From assembly GCA_900314595.1 (NCBI GenBank), contig OMVW01000003.1:100214-164213 (forward strand): a DNA stretch of 64,000 nucleotides, read 5' to 3'. The DNA comes from an uncultured Dialister sp. (GTDB lineage: Bacteria; Bacillota; Negativicutes; Veillonellales; Dialisteraceae). The notes beneath the pieces were generated by a model. The model did not search any database. It had not been told where the DNA came from and saw only the letters and a list, made by a program, of their open reading frames with translations. Position numbers and translations under genes: made by a program. The first letter of the stretch is position 1, and the number at the start of each line of letters is the position of its first letter. Positions 53,865 to 62,106 of the stretch are shown one piece after another.

Positions 53865-55037
53865 TTATTTGAATGCATCAATAATCTTGTCCAGGAAGGA
53901 GCTCTTCCCTTTGTACTGGCTGCAGTCTTCACCCATTTCGTTAGCGTAATGGAGAAGGGCATTTTTCTGGTTTTCATTAAGTCGTTTCGGTACGACCACG
54001 CGGACTTCCACATAGAGGTCGCCTTTGCGGGTGGACTGAAGACGGGGCATGCCTTCACCAGAAATGCGGAATCTGGTCCCGTTCTGGGTGCCGGCGGGAA
54101 TCTTCAGTTCTACTTCTTTATCCAGTGTCTTGACTTTGATGGTGGAACCCAGAGCTGCTATCGGATAAGAGATATCAACCATTCTGTAAAGATCGTCTCC
54201 CTCTCTTTCGAAGTCCGGATCATCTTTGACAAAGATATAGACGTAAAGGTCGCCTTTCGGGCCTCCCCGTTTTCCCGGTTCGCCTTCTCCGGCCACTCTC
54301 ATCCGTACGCCGCTGTCAGCGCCTGCCGGAATATTGACTTCAATGGTTTTGGAGGCACGAATGGTCCCGCTGCCGTGACATTTATGGCATTTGTTTTTGA
54401 TGATTCTGCCAGTGCCATGACATTCGTTACAGGTCACGATATTGACCATCTGGCCGAAAGGGCCGTTTCTGACTACTCTCTGCTGGCCTGTCCCATGGCA
54501 GGCAGGGCAGGTATCCACGGAGGAGCCCGGTTCAGCGCCATTTCCATGGCAGTGATCGCAGACTTCGTTTTTCGTGACGGAGAATTTCTTCTTCACTCCC
54601 GTGAATGCTTCCCGAAGGGTAATGGTCATATCATAGCGAAGGTCTGCGCCCTGTTCAGGTCCATTATTTCTTCTGCGGCTTCCCCCGGTGAACATGTCGA
54701 AGATGTCCCCCATATCGAATCCGCCGAAGTCAAATCCCTGGCCATTAAAGCCGCCCTGTCCGAATCCGCCGAATCCCCCTGCCCCGGCTCCGCCCCGGGA
54801 TGCCTGAGTGAAGGCGTCGTGGCCGAGCTGGTCGTACTGGGCCCTTTTATCGGCATCAGAAAGTACATGGTAGGCTTCGTTGACTTCCTTGAACTTTTCT
54901 TCTGCCGCTTTGGGATTGTCTTTATTCAGGTCCGGATGGTACTTGCGGGCAAGTCTTCTATATGCTTTTTTGATTTCGTCATCCGAGGCGTTTTTGTTGA
55001 CGCCCAGGATATCATAGTAATCCTTGCTGTCTGCCAT
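53865..55037 (-). CDS. dnaJ: Chaperone DnaJ
   Basis: A 390-residue type-I DnaJ. J domain 1-70 with YHPDLNKDN (HPD motif), a long Gly/Phe region (about 85-120), four zinc motifs CDHCHGNG, CPACHGTG, CNECHGTG, CHKCHGSG (about 155-220), and the C-terminal substrate domain. It stimulates DnaK ATPase and delivers unfolded proteins. Last gene of the hrcA-grpE-dnaK-dnaJ operon. Confidence 0.97.
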   Translation of the reverse strand: MADSKDYYDILGVNKNASDDEIKKAYRRLARKYHPDLNKDNPKAAEEKFKEVNEAYHVLSDADKRAQYDQLGHDAFTQASRGGAGAGGFGGFGQGGFNGQGFDFGGFDMGDIFDMFTGGSRRRNNGPEQGADLRYDMTITLREAFTGVKKKFSVTKNEVCDHCHGNGAEPGSSVDTCPACHGTGQQRVVRNGPFGQMVNIVTCNECHGTGRIIKNKCHKCHGSGTIRASKTIEVNIPAGADSGVRMRVAGEGEPGKRGGPKGDLYVYIFVKDDPDFEREGDDLYRMVDISYPIAALGSTIKVKTLDKEVELKIPAGTQNGTRFRISGEGMPRLQSTRKGDLYVEVRVVVPKRLNENQKNALLHYANEMGEDCSQYKGKSSFLDKIIDAFK

Positions 55038-55057
55038 TTAGAAATCTCTATTCCTGA

Positions 55058-56935
55058 TTATTTGTCGTCGTCAACGACTTTGTAATCAGCATCTACTACA
55101 TTGTCTTTGTCTTTTTTGGCTCTGCCCTGGGGTCCCTGCTGTGTGCCCTGGGCATTCTGGGCCTGCTGCTGAGCCTGCTGTGCCTGCTGAGCCTGCTGGT
55201 AAAGTTTTTCGGTCAGTTCGTGGAGCGGTTTGGTGAGGGCTTCGGCATCGGCTTTGATCTTTTCGGTATCGTCGCCTTTGAGGGTTTCTTTCAGTTTAGC
55301 AATAGCGTCATTGACTTCTTTGACTTTTGCCTGGTCTGCTTTGTCACCCAGTTCTTTGATGGTCTTTTCAGCCTGGTAAATCAGGGCTTCTGCATTGTTC
55401 TTAGCAGTAATGGCTTCTTTACGTTTCTTATCTTCTGCTTCGTGTGCCTTTGCGTCGTCCTGCATTCTCTTGATTTCTTCATCAGAGAGACCGGATGAGG
55501 AGGTAATATCAATCTTCTGTTCCTTGCCGGTACCCAGATCTTTTGCAGAAACATGGACAATACCGTTGGCATCGATATCAAAAGTGACCTGAATCTGAGG
55601 AATTCCTCGCGGAGCCGGCGGAATATCGGAGAGTTCGAAGCGGCCGAGGGTCTTGTTATCGGCTGCCATCGGTCTTTCGCCCTGGAGTACATGAATGTCT
55701 ACAGATGGCTGGTTATCGACTGCCGTGGAGAATACCTGGGTCTTGGAGGTAGGAATGGTGGTATTTCTCTTGATCATGGTCGTGAAGACTCCGCCCAGAG
55801 TTTCAATGCCCAGGGACAACGGAGTGACATCGAGAAGAAGTACGTCTTTGACTTCGCCTTTGAGTACGCCTGCCTGAATGGCTGCGCCTACGGCCACGGA
55901 TTCATCCGGATTGACTCCCTTGGATGGTTCTTTACCGAATTTATTTCTAATGAGGGTCTGAACGGCCGGGATACGGGAAGAGCCGCCAACGAGGAGAATC
56001 TTGTCAATATCATTGATGGAGAGTCCGGCATCTTTCATAGCACGGTCCATAGGTTCTACAGTTGCCTGAACGAGATCTTCCGTGATGCGGTCAAATTCTG
56101 CACGGGTCAGAGTGCCTTCGAAGTGAACCGGAGTGCCGTCTTCATCTACGGTAAGGAAGGGCAGATTGATATCGGTGGACATCATGCTGGAAAGTTCAAT
56201 CTTTGCTTTTTCGCCGGCTTCCTTGAGGCGCTGATTGGTCATGGGATCACGTTTCAGCGGAAAACCATTCTGTTTCTGGAAAGTATCTGCAATCCAGTCC
56301 ATGACGCGGGCATCGAAATCATCGCCGCCCAGATGACCATTGCCGGAAGATGCTTCTACTTCAAATACGCCGTCAGCAAGATCGAGGATGGAAACATCGA
56401 ATGTGCCGCCGCCAAGGTCATAGACCAGGAATCTGTGTTCTTTGCCGTCTTTAATCTTGTCCAGGCCATAAGCCAGAGCAGATGCAGTCGGTTCATTGAT
56501 GATACGGAGAACTTTCAGTCCTGCGATAGCGCCGGCATCTTTTGTCGCCTGACGCTGGCTGTCGGTGAAGTATGCCGGGCAGGTAATAACGGCTTCAGTG
56601 ACTTTCTCACCCAGGTAAGCTTCTGCGTCGACTTTCAGTTTCTGAAGGATCATGGCAGAAATTTCCTGTGGGGTGTAGGATTTGTCATCAATGGTGACTT
56701 TGTAGTCGCTGCCCATATGGCGTTTAATGGAAACTACGGTGCGGTGGGGGTTGGAAACAGCCTGACGCTTTGCCAGCTGGCCTACCAGTCTTTCACCGGT
56801 TTTCTTGGAGAAGCCGACTACGGAAGGAGTAAGTCTGGAACCTTCTGCGTTCGGGATAACGACCGGTTCGCCGCCTTCCATGACAGCTACTACGGAGTTG
56901 GTTGTACCTAAATCAATACCAATTACTTTTGACAT
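55058..56935 (-). CDS. dnaK: Chaperone DnaK (Hsp70)
   Basis: A 625-residue Hsp70. IGIDLGTTNSVVAVMEGGEP, VYDLGGGTFDVSIL and LLVGGSSRIPAVQTLI are the three Hsp70 signatures; the substrate-binding domain begins near 380 after VLLLDVTPLSLGIET. The tail is Gln/Ala-rich (repeated QQAQ) and ends VVDADYKVVDDDK. ATP-driven folding chaperone. Confidence 0.97.
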   Translation of the reverse strand: MSKVIGIDLGTTNSVVAVMEGGEPVVIPNAEGSRLTPSVVGFSKKTGERLVGQLAKRQAVSNPHRTVVSIKRHMGSDYKVTIDDKSYTPQEISAMILQKLKVDAEAYLGEKVTEAVITCPAYFTDSQRQATKDAGAIAGLKVLRIINEPTASALAYGLDKIKDGKEHRFLVYDLGGGTFDVSILDLADGVFEVEASSGNGHLGGDDFDARVMDWIADTFQKQNGFPLKRDPMTNQRLKEAGEKAKIELSSMMSTDINLPFLTVDEDGTPVHFEGTLTRAEFDRITEDLVQATVEPMDRAMKDAGLSINDIDKILLVGGSSRIPAVQTLIRNKFGKEPSKGVNPDESVAVGAAIQAGVLKGEVKDVLLLDVTPLSLGIETLGGVFTTMIKRNTTIPTSKTQVFSTAVDNQPSVDIHVLQGERPMAADNKTLGRFELSDIPPAPRGIPQIQVTFDIDANGIVHVSAKDLGTGKEQKIDITSSSGLSDEEIKRMQDDAKAHEAEDKKRKEAITAKNNAEALIYQAEKTIKELGDKADQAKVKEVNDAIAKLKETLKGDDTEKIKADAEALTKPLHELTEKLYQQAQQAQQAQQQAQNAQGTQQGPQGRAKKDKDNVVDADYKVVDDDK

Positions 56936-57000
56936 TTTAAAATGTCCCCTTTCGTTATATTTTACTAATATTGATATTTTTTATATTTGTGCTGCCATAG

Positions 57001-57651
57001 TCAATTGTTCTTTACAACCTGGACTCTGGCAGGACGTAATACCGTATCTTTGTACATGTAGCCTTTCTGGAATACGGCGGCTACCGTTTCATCTTCCTTG
57101 TCATCGGCTTCTACCATCATGACGGCTTCATGGAAATGGGGATCAAAGGGCTTACCCTGAGCCTCCATTTCGGTGACTCCGAAGTCATTCATGATCTTCA
57201 GGAGCTGTTTCTGGAGGAGCTCGAAGCCTTTCGCATAGGCTTCGCTGCCTTCTTCTTTTTTCATGTGCTTCAGGGCCAGTTCACAGTTGTCGAGGACCGG
57301 AAGGAAATTTTTCAATGTTTCCGATTTGTAGATATCTGCCGCTTTGGCATCGTTTTCCCTGGTGCGGCGGCGGAAATTATCGAAATCCGCCTGCAGTCTC
57401 ACATACTGGGAAAGGGCTGCCTGCATCTTCGCATCTCCCGCTTTTACTTTACTTTCCGCTTCATTGGCCCGTTTTTGGGCTTCGGCAGCCTGCTTTGTCA
57501 GGAAAATGACCTGCTGCTGCAATTCCTCCGCCGTGGGTTTTGGTATTTCTTTTTTCACTTCCTGTTTCGGCTCTGCCTTCGGCGCTTCACCGGAAGCAGC
57601 TTTCTGGTTAACCTCTACTTTCACATCGACTTTGACTTTCTCGTCTTTCAT
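57001..57651 (-). CDS. grpE: Nucleotide exchange factor GrpE
   Basis: A 216-residue protein. A charged Lys/Glu N-terminal tail of about 45 residues precedes the long helix (QADFDNFRRRTRENDAKAAD) and the beta domain with GFELLQKQLLKIMNDFGVTE and FDPHFHEAVMMVE. It releases ADP from DnaK. It lies 13 bases after hrcA. Confidence 0.95.
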   Translation of the reverse strand: MKDEKVKVDVKVEVNQKAASGEAPKAEPKQEVKKEIPKPTAEELQQQVIFLTKQAAEAQKRANEAESKVKAGDAKMQAALSQYVRLQADFDNFRRRTRENDAKAADIYKSETLKNFLPVLDNCELALKHMKKEEGSEAYAKGFELLQKQLLKIMNDFGVTEMEAQGKPFDPHFHEAVMMVEADDKEDETVAAVFQKGYMYKDTVLRPARVQVVKNN

Positions 57652-57664
57652 CAGGATCCTCCTA

Positions 57665-58729
57665 TTATTCTTTATTTTTCAGAAGTGTATCCAGTCTCTG
57701 CTGCATGAATCGCATCATGCCTATAATTCTGCTGTACTGCATTCTTGTAGGACCAAGTACAGCCACAGACCCGATTACCCGGCCATTCGAAGAGAACTGG
57801 GCACGGACGATGGAGAGGTCTGAGAGGGATTTCACTGTATTTTCTGTACCAATATGCACGGCAATGGGCTGATCGGAACTGGAAAGAAGCATGCTCTGCA
57901 GCATATCTCTCTGCTCAAGAAGGTTCAGGATATCCTGCATTTTCTCCACATTTTTGAATTCCGGCTGTTCAATCAGCTGGGAGGCGCCGCCGGAGTAAAC
58001 TTCTTTCGGCGGAGTCAGGGCCTGCTGCAGTGCCTTGAACACATTCACATAAGGACTCAGGTCCTTTTCTATTTCCTTTTGGAAGGAAAGAATGGTCTTT
58101 TCATCCATAGCGGCGATTTCCCGGTCATGAAGGAAATAATTCATCTTGTCCGCCAGAAGCTGCATTCCATCAAAAGTGGTACCTTTTGGTATTTCGACTA
58201 CTGCATTGGACACATCCCCCTGATCGGAAACGACCAGAAGAATGGCCCGGATGCCGTCCAGCGGCAGGAAACGGATATAGTTGAATTTCTTCTTCGATCC
58301 CGCCGAAGTAGCAACCGACAAGTTGTGGGTCAGGGCCGCCACGGCTTTGGCCATATTCCGGAATATTTCATCCACCCTGGTCACATGATTGAGAAGCATG
58401 CTGTCAATCATGGATTCTTCTTCACTGGTTACGGGAGAAGGCTGCATGAGCCAGTCAACGTAAAAACGATATCCCTTGATGGAAGGGATACGTCCTGCGG
58501 AAGTATGGGGCTGCTCCAGATACCCTTCGTCCTCCAGATCCTGCATTTCATTCCGGATGGTGGCGCTGCTGACGCCAAGATCGTACTTTCTGGCAATGGT
58601 GCGGGACCCTACGGGTTCTGCAGTATCCGCATAATCCTGAACCACGGCCCAGAGGACTTTTCTCTTTCTTTCATTCAGTTCGTTGGCTCCCTGACGGTCG
58701 CCATCATTTTTTGCTCTGCGTGCTGCCAT
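57665..58729 (-). CDS. hrcA: Heat-inducible transcription repressor HrcA
   Basis: A 354-residue repressor. The N-terminal winged helix has TAEPVGSRTIARKYDLGVSSA and TIRNEMQDLEDEGYLEQPHTSAGRIPS. The middle and C-terminal parts end with ARAQFSSNGRVIGSVAVLGPTRMQYSRII. It binds the CIRCE element just upstream and represses its own operon. AAGGTGAT precedes the ATG. The N-terminus carries about 20 extra charged residues. Confidence 0.96.
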   Translation of the reverse strand: MAARRAKNDGDRQGANELNERKRKVLWAVVQDYADTAEPVGSRTIARKYDLGVSSATIRNEMQDLEDEGYLEQPHTSAGRIPSIKGYRFYVDWLMQPSPVTSEEESMIDSMLLNHVTRVDEIFRNMAKAVAALTHNLSVATSAGSKKKFNYIRFLPLDGIRAILLVVSDQGDVSNAVVEIPKGTTFDGMQLLADKMNYFLHDREIAAMDEKTILSFQKEIEKDLSPYVNVFKALQQALTPPKEVYSGGASQLIEQPEFKNVEKMQDILNLLEQRDMLQSMLLSSSDQPIAVHIGTENTVKSLSDLSIVRAQFSSNGRVIGSVAVLGPTRMQYSRIIGMMRFMQQRLDTLLKNKE

Positions 58730-58744
58730 ATTATCACCTTGTTA

Positions 58745-58771
58745 TTAGCACTCATTAGCTTTGAGTGCTAA
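58745..58771. promoter_or_regulatory. CIRCE operator
   Basis: TTAGCACTC, nine bases, GAGTGCTAA: a perfect match to the HrcA operator, placed between the promoter and the hrcA start codon. Confidence 0.97.
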
Positions 58772-58782
58772 CTTACGATAAT

Positions 58783-58811
58783 AGAATATCATTCATGCCC
58801 TGCCTTGTCAA
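58783..58811 (-). promoter_or_regulatory. Promoter of the hrcA-grpE-dnaK-dnaJ operon
   Basis: On the minus strand TTGACA (plus 58806-58811), a 17-base spacer and TATTCT (plus 58783-58788). CIRCE lies in the early transcribed region. Confidence 0.85.
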
Positions 58812-58879
58812 GACTTTATGGCATTTTTACAAGAAATTCGTTGTAAAGCAAAATGAATTTTCCCAGTCTAAAATTACAA

Positions 58880-58916
58880 AAAATAAAAAAGAGGAGACTC
58901 GAAAGTCTCCCCTTTC
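58880..58916 (-). terminator. Terminator of the DASS transporter gene
   Basis: On the minus strand GGAGACTTTCGAGTCTCC followed by CTCTTTTTTATTTTT, just after the gene's stop codon. Confidence 0.8.
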
Positions 58917-58932
58917 AGGATTTCAATTTCTT

Positions 58933-60405
58933 CTAACCCACATATCCCAGCCAGTGCCAGTATGTGGCAGAGAATATGAGGATGGCAATCAGGGAAAGGA
59001 TGGTGAAGGGAATACCGGTGATCAGGAAATCTCTGGATGTGATATAACCGGTACTATAGGCAATCATGTTCTGCGGTGCGTTGACCGGCAGGATATAGCC
59101 ATAGGAAACAGTGAACTGCAGGATCATGGTCATGTAGAGTACATTGATCCCCGGCGTCTTGACGCTCTGGAGAACGGCAATGACAATTGGAATCATAGCC
59201 GAAGCGAGACCTGTAGCACTGGCAAACCCCAGATGAATAATCGTAAGGAAGAAAGCAAGTACAGCAAGGATCACGAGCGGAGTCATGGTTTCCATCCCGA
59301 ACATGGCCACGAAGTGATGGGCCAGCCAGATGGCAGCCCCCGATTTCAGGAGAGCCGTACCAAGGCTGATGCCGACGCCGAAGAGAAGGACTGTGCCCCA
59401 GTTGATGTGAGGTACTGCCTGTTTCCAGGTCATGACACCGATCTTCGGCATCATCATGATCATAATCCCCGCTACGGTCACAGTAGTCGTGTCAAATGGA
59501 TGAAGTTTCTTTTCAGTGACCCAGAAGAACAGGAGCAGGAAGGAAACGAGAAGAAGTTTCTTTTCCGCAAAGGAAACCGGTCCCATTTCCTTCAGCATTT
59601 TTTCCAGCGCTTCCCGGCCGCCAGGCATTTCCTTGACTTCTGGTGGAATGGTATGAATCAGAAGGAAGTACAGGACCACGGACATAATGGCTGCATAGGG
59701 AGCAGCGGCCATGAACCATTCAATCCAGGAAATATCCTGTCCCAGCACCTGCTGGATAAAGCCGATGGCCACCATGTTCTGGGCGGCTGCCGTCTTGATA
59801 CCGATATTCCACAGAGAGTCTGCCTGAGCCACTGCCATCATCAGTACGGCAGCAAAGGGAGAACCCTCTTTCAGCCCAAAGGCCCTGATAATCCCGACCA
59901 CGATCGGAACCATGCAGGATACACGGGCCGTAGTGGACGGAACAAAGAAGGAAAGCAGGAAACCTACGAAAATAACACCAATGACAAGATGATTGGATTT
60001 CACACCGATATGGCTCATGACGACCAGAGCAATTCGTTTGTCAAGTCCTGTGATCATCATGCCCGCCGACAGGAACATAGCCCCTGCCACCAATGCCCAG
60101 GCAGTTGTTGAAAATCCGGCCAAAGCCATCTTCATGGCATTTGCCGTTCCCAGAATGGCTGTCGGTTTTGCCGGATTTGGCGCCATGCCCAGTGAAAATG
60201 CCATCAGAACCATGATGATGAATGCGCTGACCGGGTACGTAACGCCTTCGGTCATCCAGATGATGACTGCAAATGCAAGAATTCCAATGAGCCTGTGACC
60301 CTGGGTAGGCAAGTCTACCGGCGTTGGGAACAGCCAGACAATGATCATGGCCGCCAACGCAGCCCACAAGCCGATTTTCTTCGCGATCCCCTCTGATTGA
60401 TTCAT
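58933..60405 (-). CDS. DASS/SLC13-family anion transporter
   Basis: A 490-residue membrane protein with about 12 segments. Family features include LVAGAMFLSAGMMITGLDKRIAL, FFVPSTTARVSCMVPIV (SNT-like ion and substrate motif) and YGYILPVNAPQNMIAYSTGY near the end. DASS members carry C4-dicarboxylates, citrate or sulfate, usually with sodium. The ATG at 60405 has GGGGGTGAAA upstream; a longer frame would start inside the structured leader. It is preceded by a consensus promoter and a multi-hairpin leader with two terminator-like elements. The substrate is unknown. Confidence 0.87.
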   Translation of the reverse strand: MNQSEGIAKKIGLWAALAAMIIVWLFPTPVDLPTQGHRLIGILAFAVIIWMTEGVTYPVSAFIIMVLMAFSLGMAPNPAKPTAILGTANAMKMALAGFSTTAWALVAGAMFLSAGMMITGLDKRIALVVMSHIGVKSNHLVIGVIFVGFLLSFFVPSTTARVSCMVPIVVGIIRAFGLKEGSPFAAVLMMAVAQADSLWNIGIKTAAAQNMVAIGFIQQVLGQDISWIEWFMAAAPYAAIMSVVLYFLLIHTIPPEVKEMPGGREALEKMLKEMGPVSFAEKKLLLVSFLLLFFWVTEKKLHPFDTTTVTVAGIMIMMMPKIGVMTWKQAVPHINWGTVLLFGVGISLGTALLKSGAAIWLAHHFVAMFGMETMTPLVILAVLAFFLTIIHLGFASATGLASAMIPIVIAVLQSVKTPGINVLYMTMILQFTVSYGYILPVNAPQNMIAYSTGYITSRDFLITGIPFTILSLIAILIFSATYWHWLGYVG

Positions 60406-60422
60406 ACTTTCACCCCCAAAAC

Positions 60423-60537
60423 AAAAAAGACCGATGTCATGAAACGGTACCCTTCCGTTCCACTCTTGCCGGTCCGTCCCGGTAACAAAAAAATCCCGCA
60501 CTGCCCCATGGCAGTCAGGAGTTTCTTTGCTCGGTCT
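60423..60537 (-). promoter_or_regulatory. Structured multi-hairpin leader of the DASS gene (candidate riboswitch or attenuator)
   Basis: On the minus strand the RNA begins near 60545. AGACCGA (plus 60531-60537) can pair with TCGGTCT (plus 60428-60434), which is followed by six T (60423-60428). The closed domain holds three hairpins: H1 (60494-60520, ACTGCC/GGCAGT core) followed by seven T (60487-60493); H2 (CCGG 60479-60482 with CCGG 60469-60472); and H3 (GGAACGG 60455-60461 with CCGTTTC 60441-60447). Both the outer stem and H1 end in T-runs, so either could terminate transcription before the gene. It does not match any riboswitch class I know. Confidence 0.6.
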
Positions 60538-60551
60538 GTTTATTTATTCTT

Positions 60552-60580
60552 AGTATAGACCTGTCAATTCCGGGTGTCAA
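60552..60580 (-). promoter_or_regulatory. Promoter of the DASS gene
   Basis: On the minus strand TTGACA (plus 60575-60580), a 17-base spacer and TATACT (plus 60552-60557). A second TTGACA (plus 60562-60567) lies inside the spacer. Confidence 0.8.
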
Positions 60581-60581
60581 C

Positions 60582-60763
60582 CAGTATGACAATTATGATT
60601 AGATGTGGGGTCAATCATTACCCAAAATCATAAATGGTACCATCGGCAACAGAAGATTGTCTATCCGCGATCATCTGCAAGTGATTGTCACCAATAATTT
60701 GCGGACGAAAGGGCTGAGTGAAATATTTCCGGAGACCTTCTTCTAACTGTCTTTCTATGCATC
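60582..60763. other. Unassigned stretch between the DASS promoter and the rpsR terminator
   Basis: No convincing gene. A 47-codon plus-strand frame (60603-60746, beginning MWGQSLPKIINGTIG) starts right after an in-frame stop and has no good ribosome binding site. It is not called as a gene. Confidence 0.3.
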
Positions 60764-60800
60764 AAAAAACCGTGAAACCAAGAGACTTCACGGTTTTTTA
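60764..60800 (-). terminator. Terminator of the rpsF-ssb-rpsR operon
   Basis: AAAAAACCGTGAA / TTCACGGTTTTTT stem with a ten-base loop, eight bases after the rpsR stop. Confidence 0.88.
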
Positions 60801-60808
60801 TATTTTCA

Positions 60809-61042
60809 TCAGTCAGCGCTGAAAGGAAGCAGAGCGATGGCTCTTGCTCTCTTGATAGCGAGATTGATTTTACGCTGATGTTTTGCGCAGGTTCCGGTTA
60901 CACGGCGGGGCAGAATCTTGCCTCTTTCGGAAACGAAACGACGCAGTGCAGCAACGTTTTTGTAATCAATGGTGTCTACGTGATCTACGCAACACTGGCA
61001 GACCTTTCTTCTCGGTCTTCTAACTCTATCTCTTCTGATCAT
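60809..61042 (-). CDS. rpsR: 30S ribosomal protein S18
   Basis: A 77-residue S18 protein. RRKVCQCCVDHVDTIDYKNV and RFVSERGKILPRRVTGTCAKHQRKI are the family core. The CQCC and later Cys suggest a metal-binding (C+) form. It ends the rpsF-ssb-rpsR operon. Confidence 0.96.
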   Translation of the reverse strand: MIRRDRVRRPRRKVCQCCVDHVDTIDYKNVAALRRFVSERGKILPRRVTGTCAKHQRKINLAIKRARAIALLPFSAD

Positions 61043-61071
61043 GCTTTATTATCCTCCAAAATCAATGTTTA

Positions 61072-61614
61072 TCAGAACGGTATGTCTTCATCCTTGGAAG
61101 AAGGTCCGAACTGACCAAAATCACCTTTCGGCTGGTTATTCTGGCCGGCAGCGCCGAAGCCGCCGTTATTTCCGAAATTATTATTTCCACCGAAACCACC
61201 GTTTCCGCCGAAATTATTATTTCCGTTGTAGCCATTATTACCACCGTAGGAACCGCCCTGAGTCTGCTGCTGTCCATAAGAAGAACCACCGGCTGTGCTC
61301 AAAGGAATGGCAATAAAGTTTGCATTCACTTCAGTCACATACCTTTTTGTACCATCCTGCGCTTCATAGGAACGGGTGGTATAACGGCCTTCTACAAAGA
61401 CCCGTGTTCCTTTTCTCAGCTGGTTGCCTGCAGCTTCCGCCCAGGGACCCCAAGCAACAACGTTGATCCAGTCAGTAATCTCCCTCTGTTCGCCCTGGGG
61501 ATTTGTGAAATTGCGATTCACTGCAACCGTAAAGGATGCTACGGCACGGCCGGTCTTTGTAGCGCGAACAACCGGATCCCGGGCCAGGTTACCCATAATC
61601 TGAACTGAATTCAT
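61072..61614 (-). CDS. ssb: Single-stranded DNA-binding protein
   Basis: A 180-residue SSB. The OB fold spans about 1-108 (MNSVQIMGNLARDPVVRATK, FTVAVNRNF, DWINVVAWG). A Gly/Asn/Phe-rich linker of repeated NNFGGNGGFG-like units spans about 118-160. The acidic tip DEDIPF ends the protein and would recruit repair and replication proteins. The usual rpsF-ssb-rpsR order is kept. Confidence 0.96.
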   Translation of the reverse strand: MNSVQIMGNLARDPVVRATKTGRAVASFTVAVNRNFTNPQGEQREITDWINVVAWGPWAEAAGNQLRKGTRVFVEGRYTTRSYEAQDGTKRYVTEVNANFIAIPLSTAGGSSYGQQQTQGGSYGGNNGYNGNNNFGGNGGFGGNNNFGNNGGFGAAGQNNQPKGDFGQFGPSSKDEDIPF

Positions 61615-61625
61615 AGTGCTGCCTC

Positions 61626-61910
61626 TTAGTCATCCTGTTTAACAATGATATGACGGATAATTTCTTCATGAATCTTGATAACGCGGTCAAGTTCTTTAAT
61701 CTGCGCCGGGTCAGCCTGGAAATCTACTACTACGTAGTATCCTTCACTCTGATGCTTTACTTCGTACGCAAGATGACGTTTACCCCATTCATCAGTGTTG
61801 TCGATGGTGCCGCCAATTCTGGTAATGGTATCCTGCACCAGCTTAACAGCAGCTTTGATTACTTCATCATTAGCTGCATTCACAATGAACATAACTTCAT
61901 ACTTTTTCAC
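61626..61910 (-). CDS. rpsF: 30S ribosomal protein S6
   Basis: A 94-residue S6 protein, standard length. KKYEVMFIVNAANDEVIKAA and DEWGKRHLAYEVKHQSEGYYVV are conserved. The start is GTG at 61910 with GGAGG 8 bases upstream; an upstream in-frame ATG at 62018 would add 36 non-conserved residues overlapping the promoter. Confidence 0.95.
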   Translation of the reverse strand: MKKYEVMFIVNAANDEVIKAAVKLVQDTITRIGGTIDNTDEWGKRHLAYEVKHQSEGYYVVVDFQADPAQIKELDRVIKIHEEIIRHIIVKQDD

Positions 61911-61989
61911 GAAATTCGCCTCCTTTTCGGACCTATGTCCCGCACTCTCTGCGGGCCAGGAAGTTTCTTGCCAAATAGCAAGCTTAATT

Positions 61990-62018
61990 ATTATACATGA
62001 ACAGCCGTCAAAATGCAA
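61990..62018 (-). promoter_or_regulatory. Promoter of rpsF-ssb-rpsR
   Basis: On the minus strand TATAAT (plus 61990-61995) with TTGCAT (plus 62013-62018) 17 bases upstream. Confidence 0.6.
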
Positions 62019-62106
62019 ATGGAAATTTATAAATCCCTGTATTTTTACAGAATTTCATTCCCCTGACAAATCTCACCTTTTTGCAGCCTGACGCTTCAGC
62101 TGCCAA

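Noticed and set aside
53784..56911. Long plus-strand frames of about 430-450 codons opposite dnaJ and dnaK
   Set aside because: Antisense shadows of highly conserved chaperone genes; no ribosome binding site or domain.
58765..60111. A 448-codon plus-strand frame
   Set aside because: Antisense to the DASS transporter, of unnatural composition (rich in His, Asp and Gly).
60603..60746. A 47-codon plus-strand frame
   Set aside because: It has no ribosome binding site, begins right after a stop, and its length is within chance for an intergenic stretch.
61130..61270. Short repeats reminiscent of a CRISPR or minisatellite
   Set aside because: They are the Gly/Asn/Phe-rich linker codons of ssb, in frame and without spacers.
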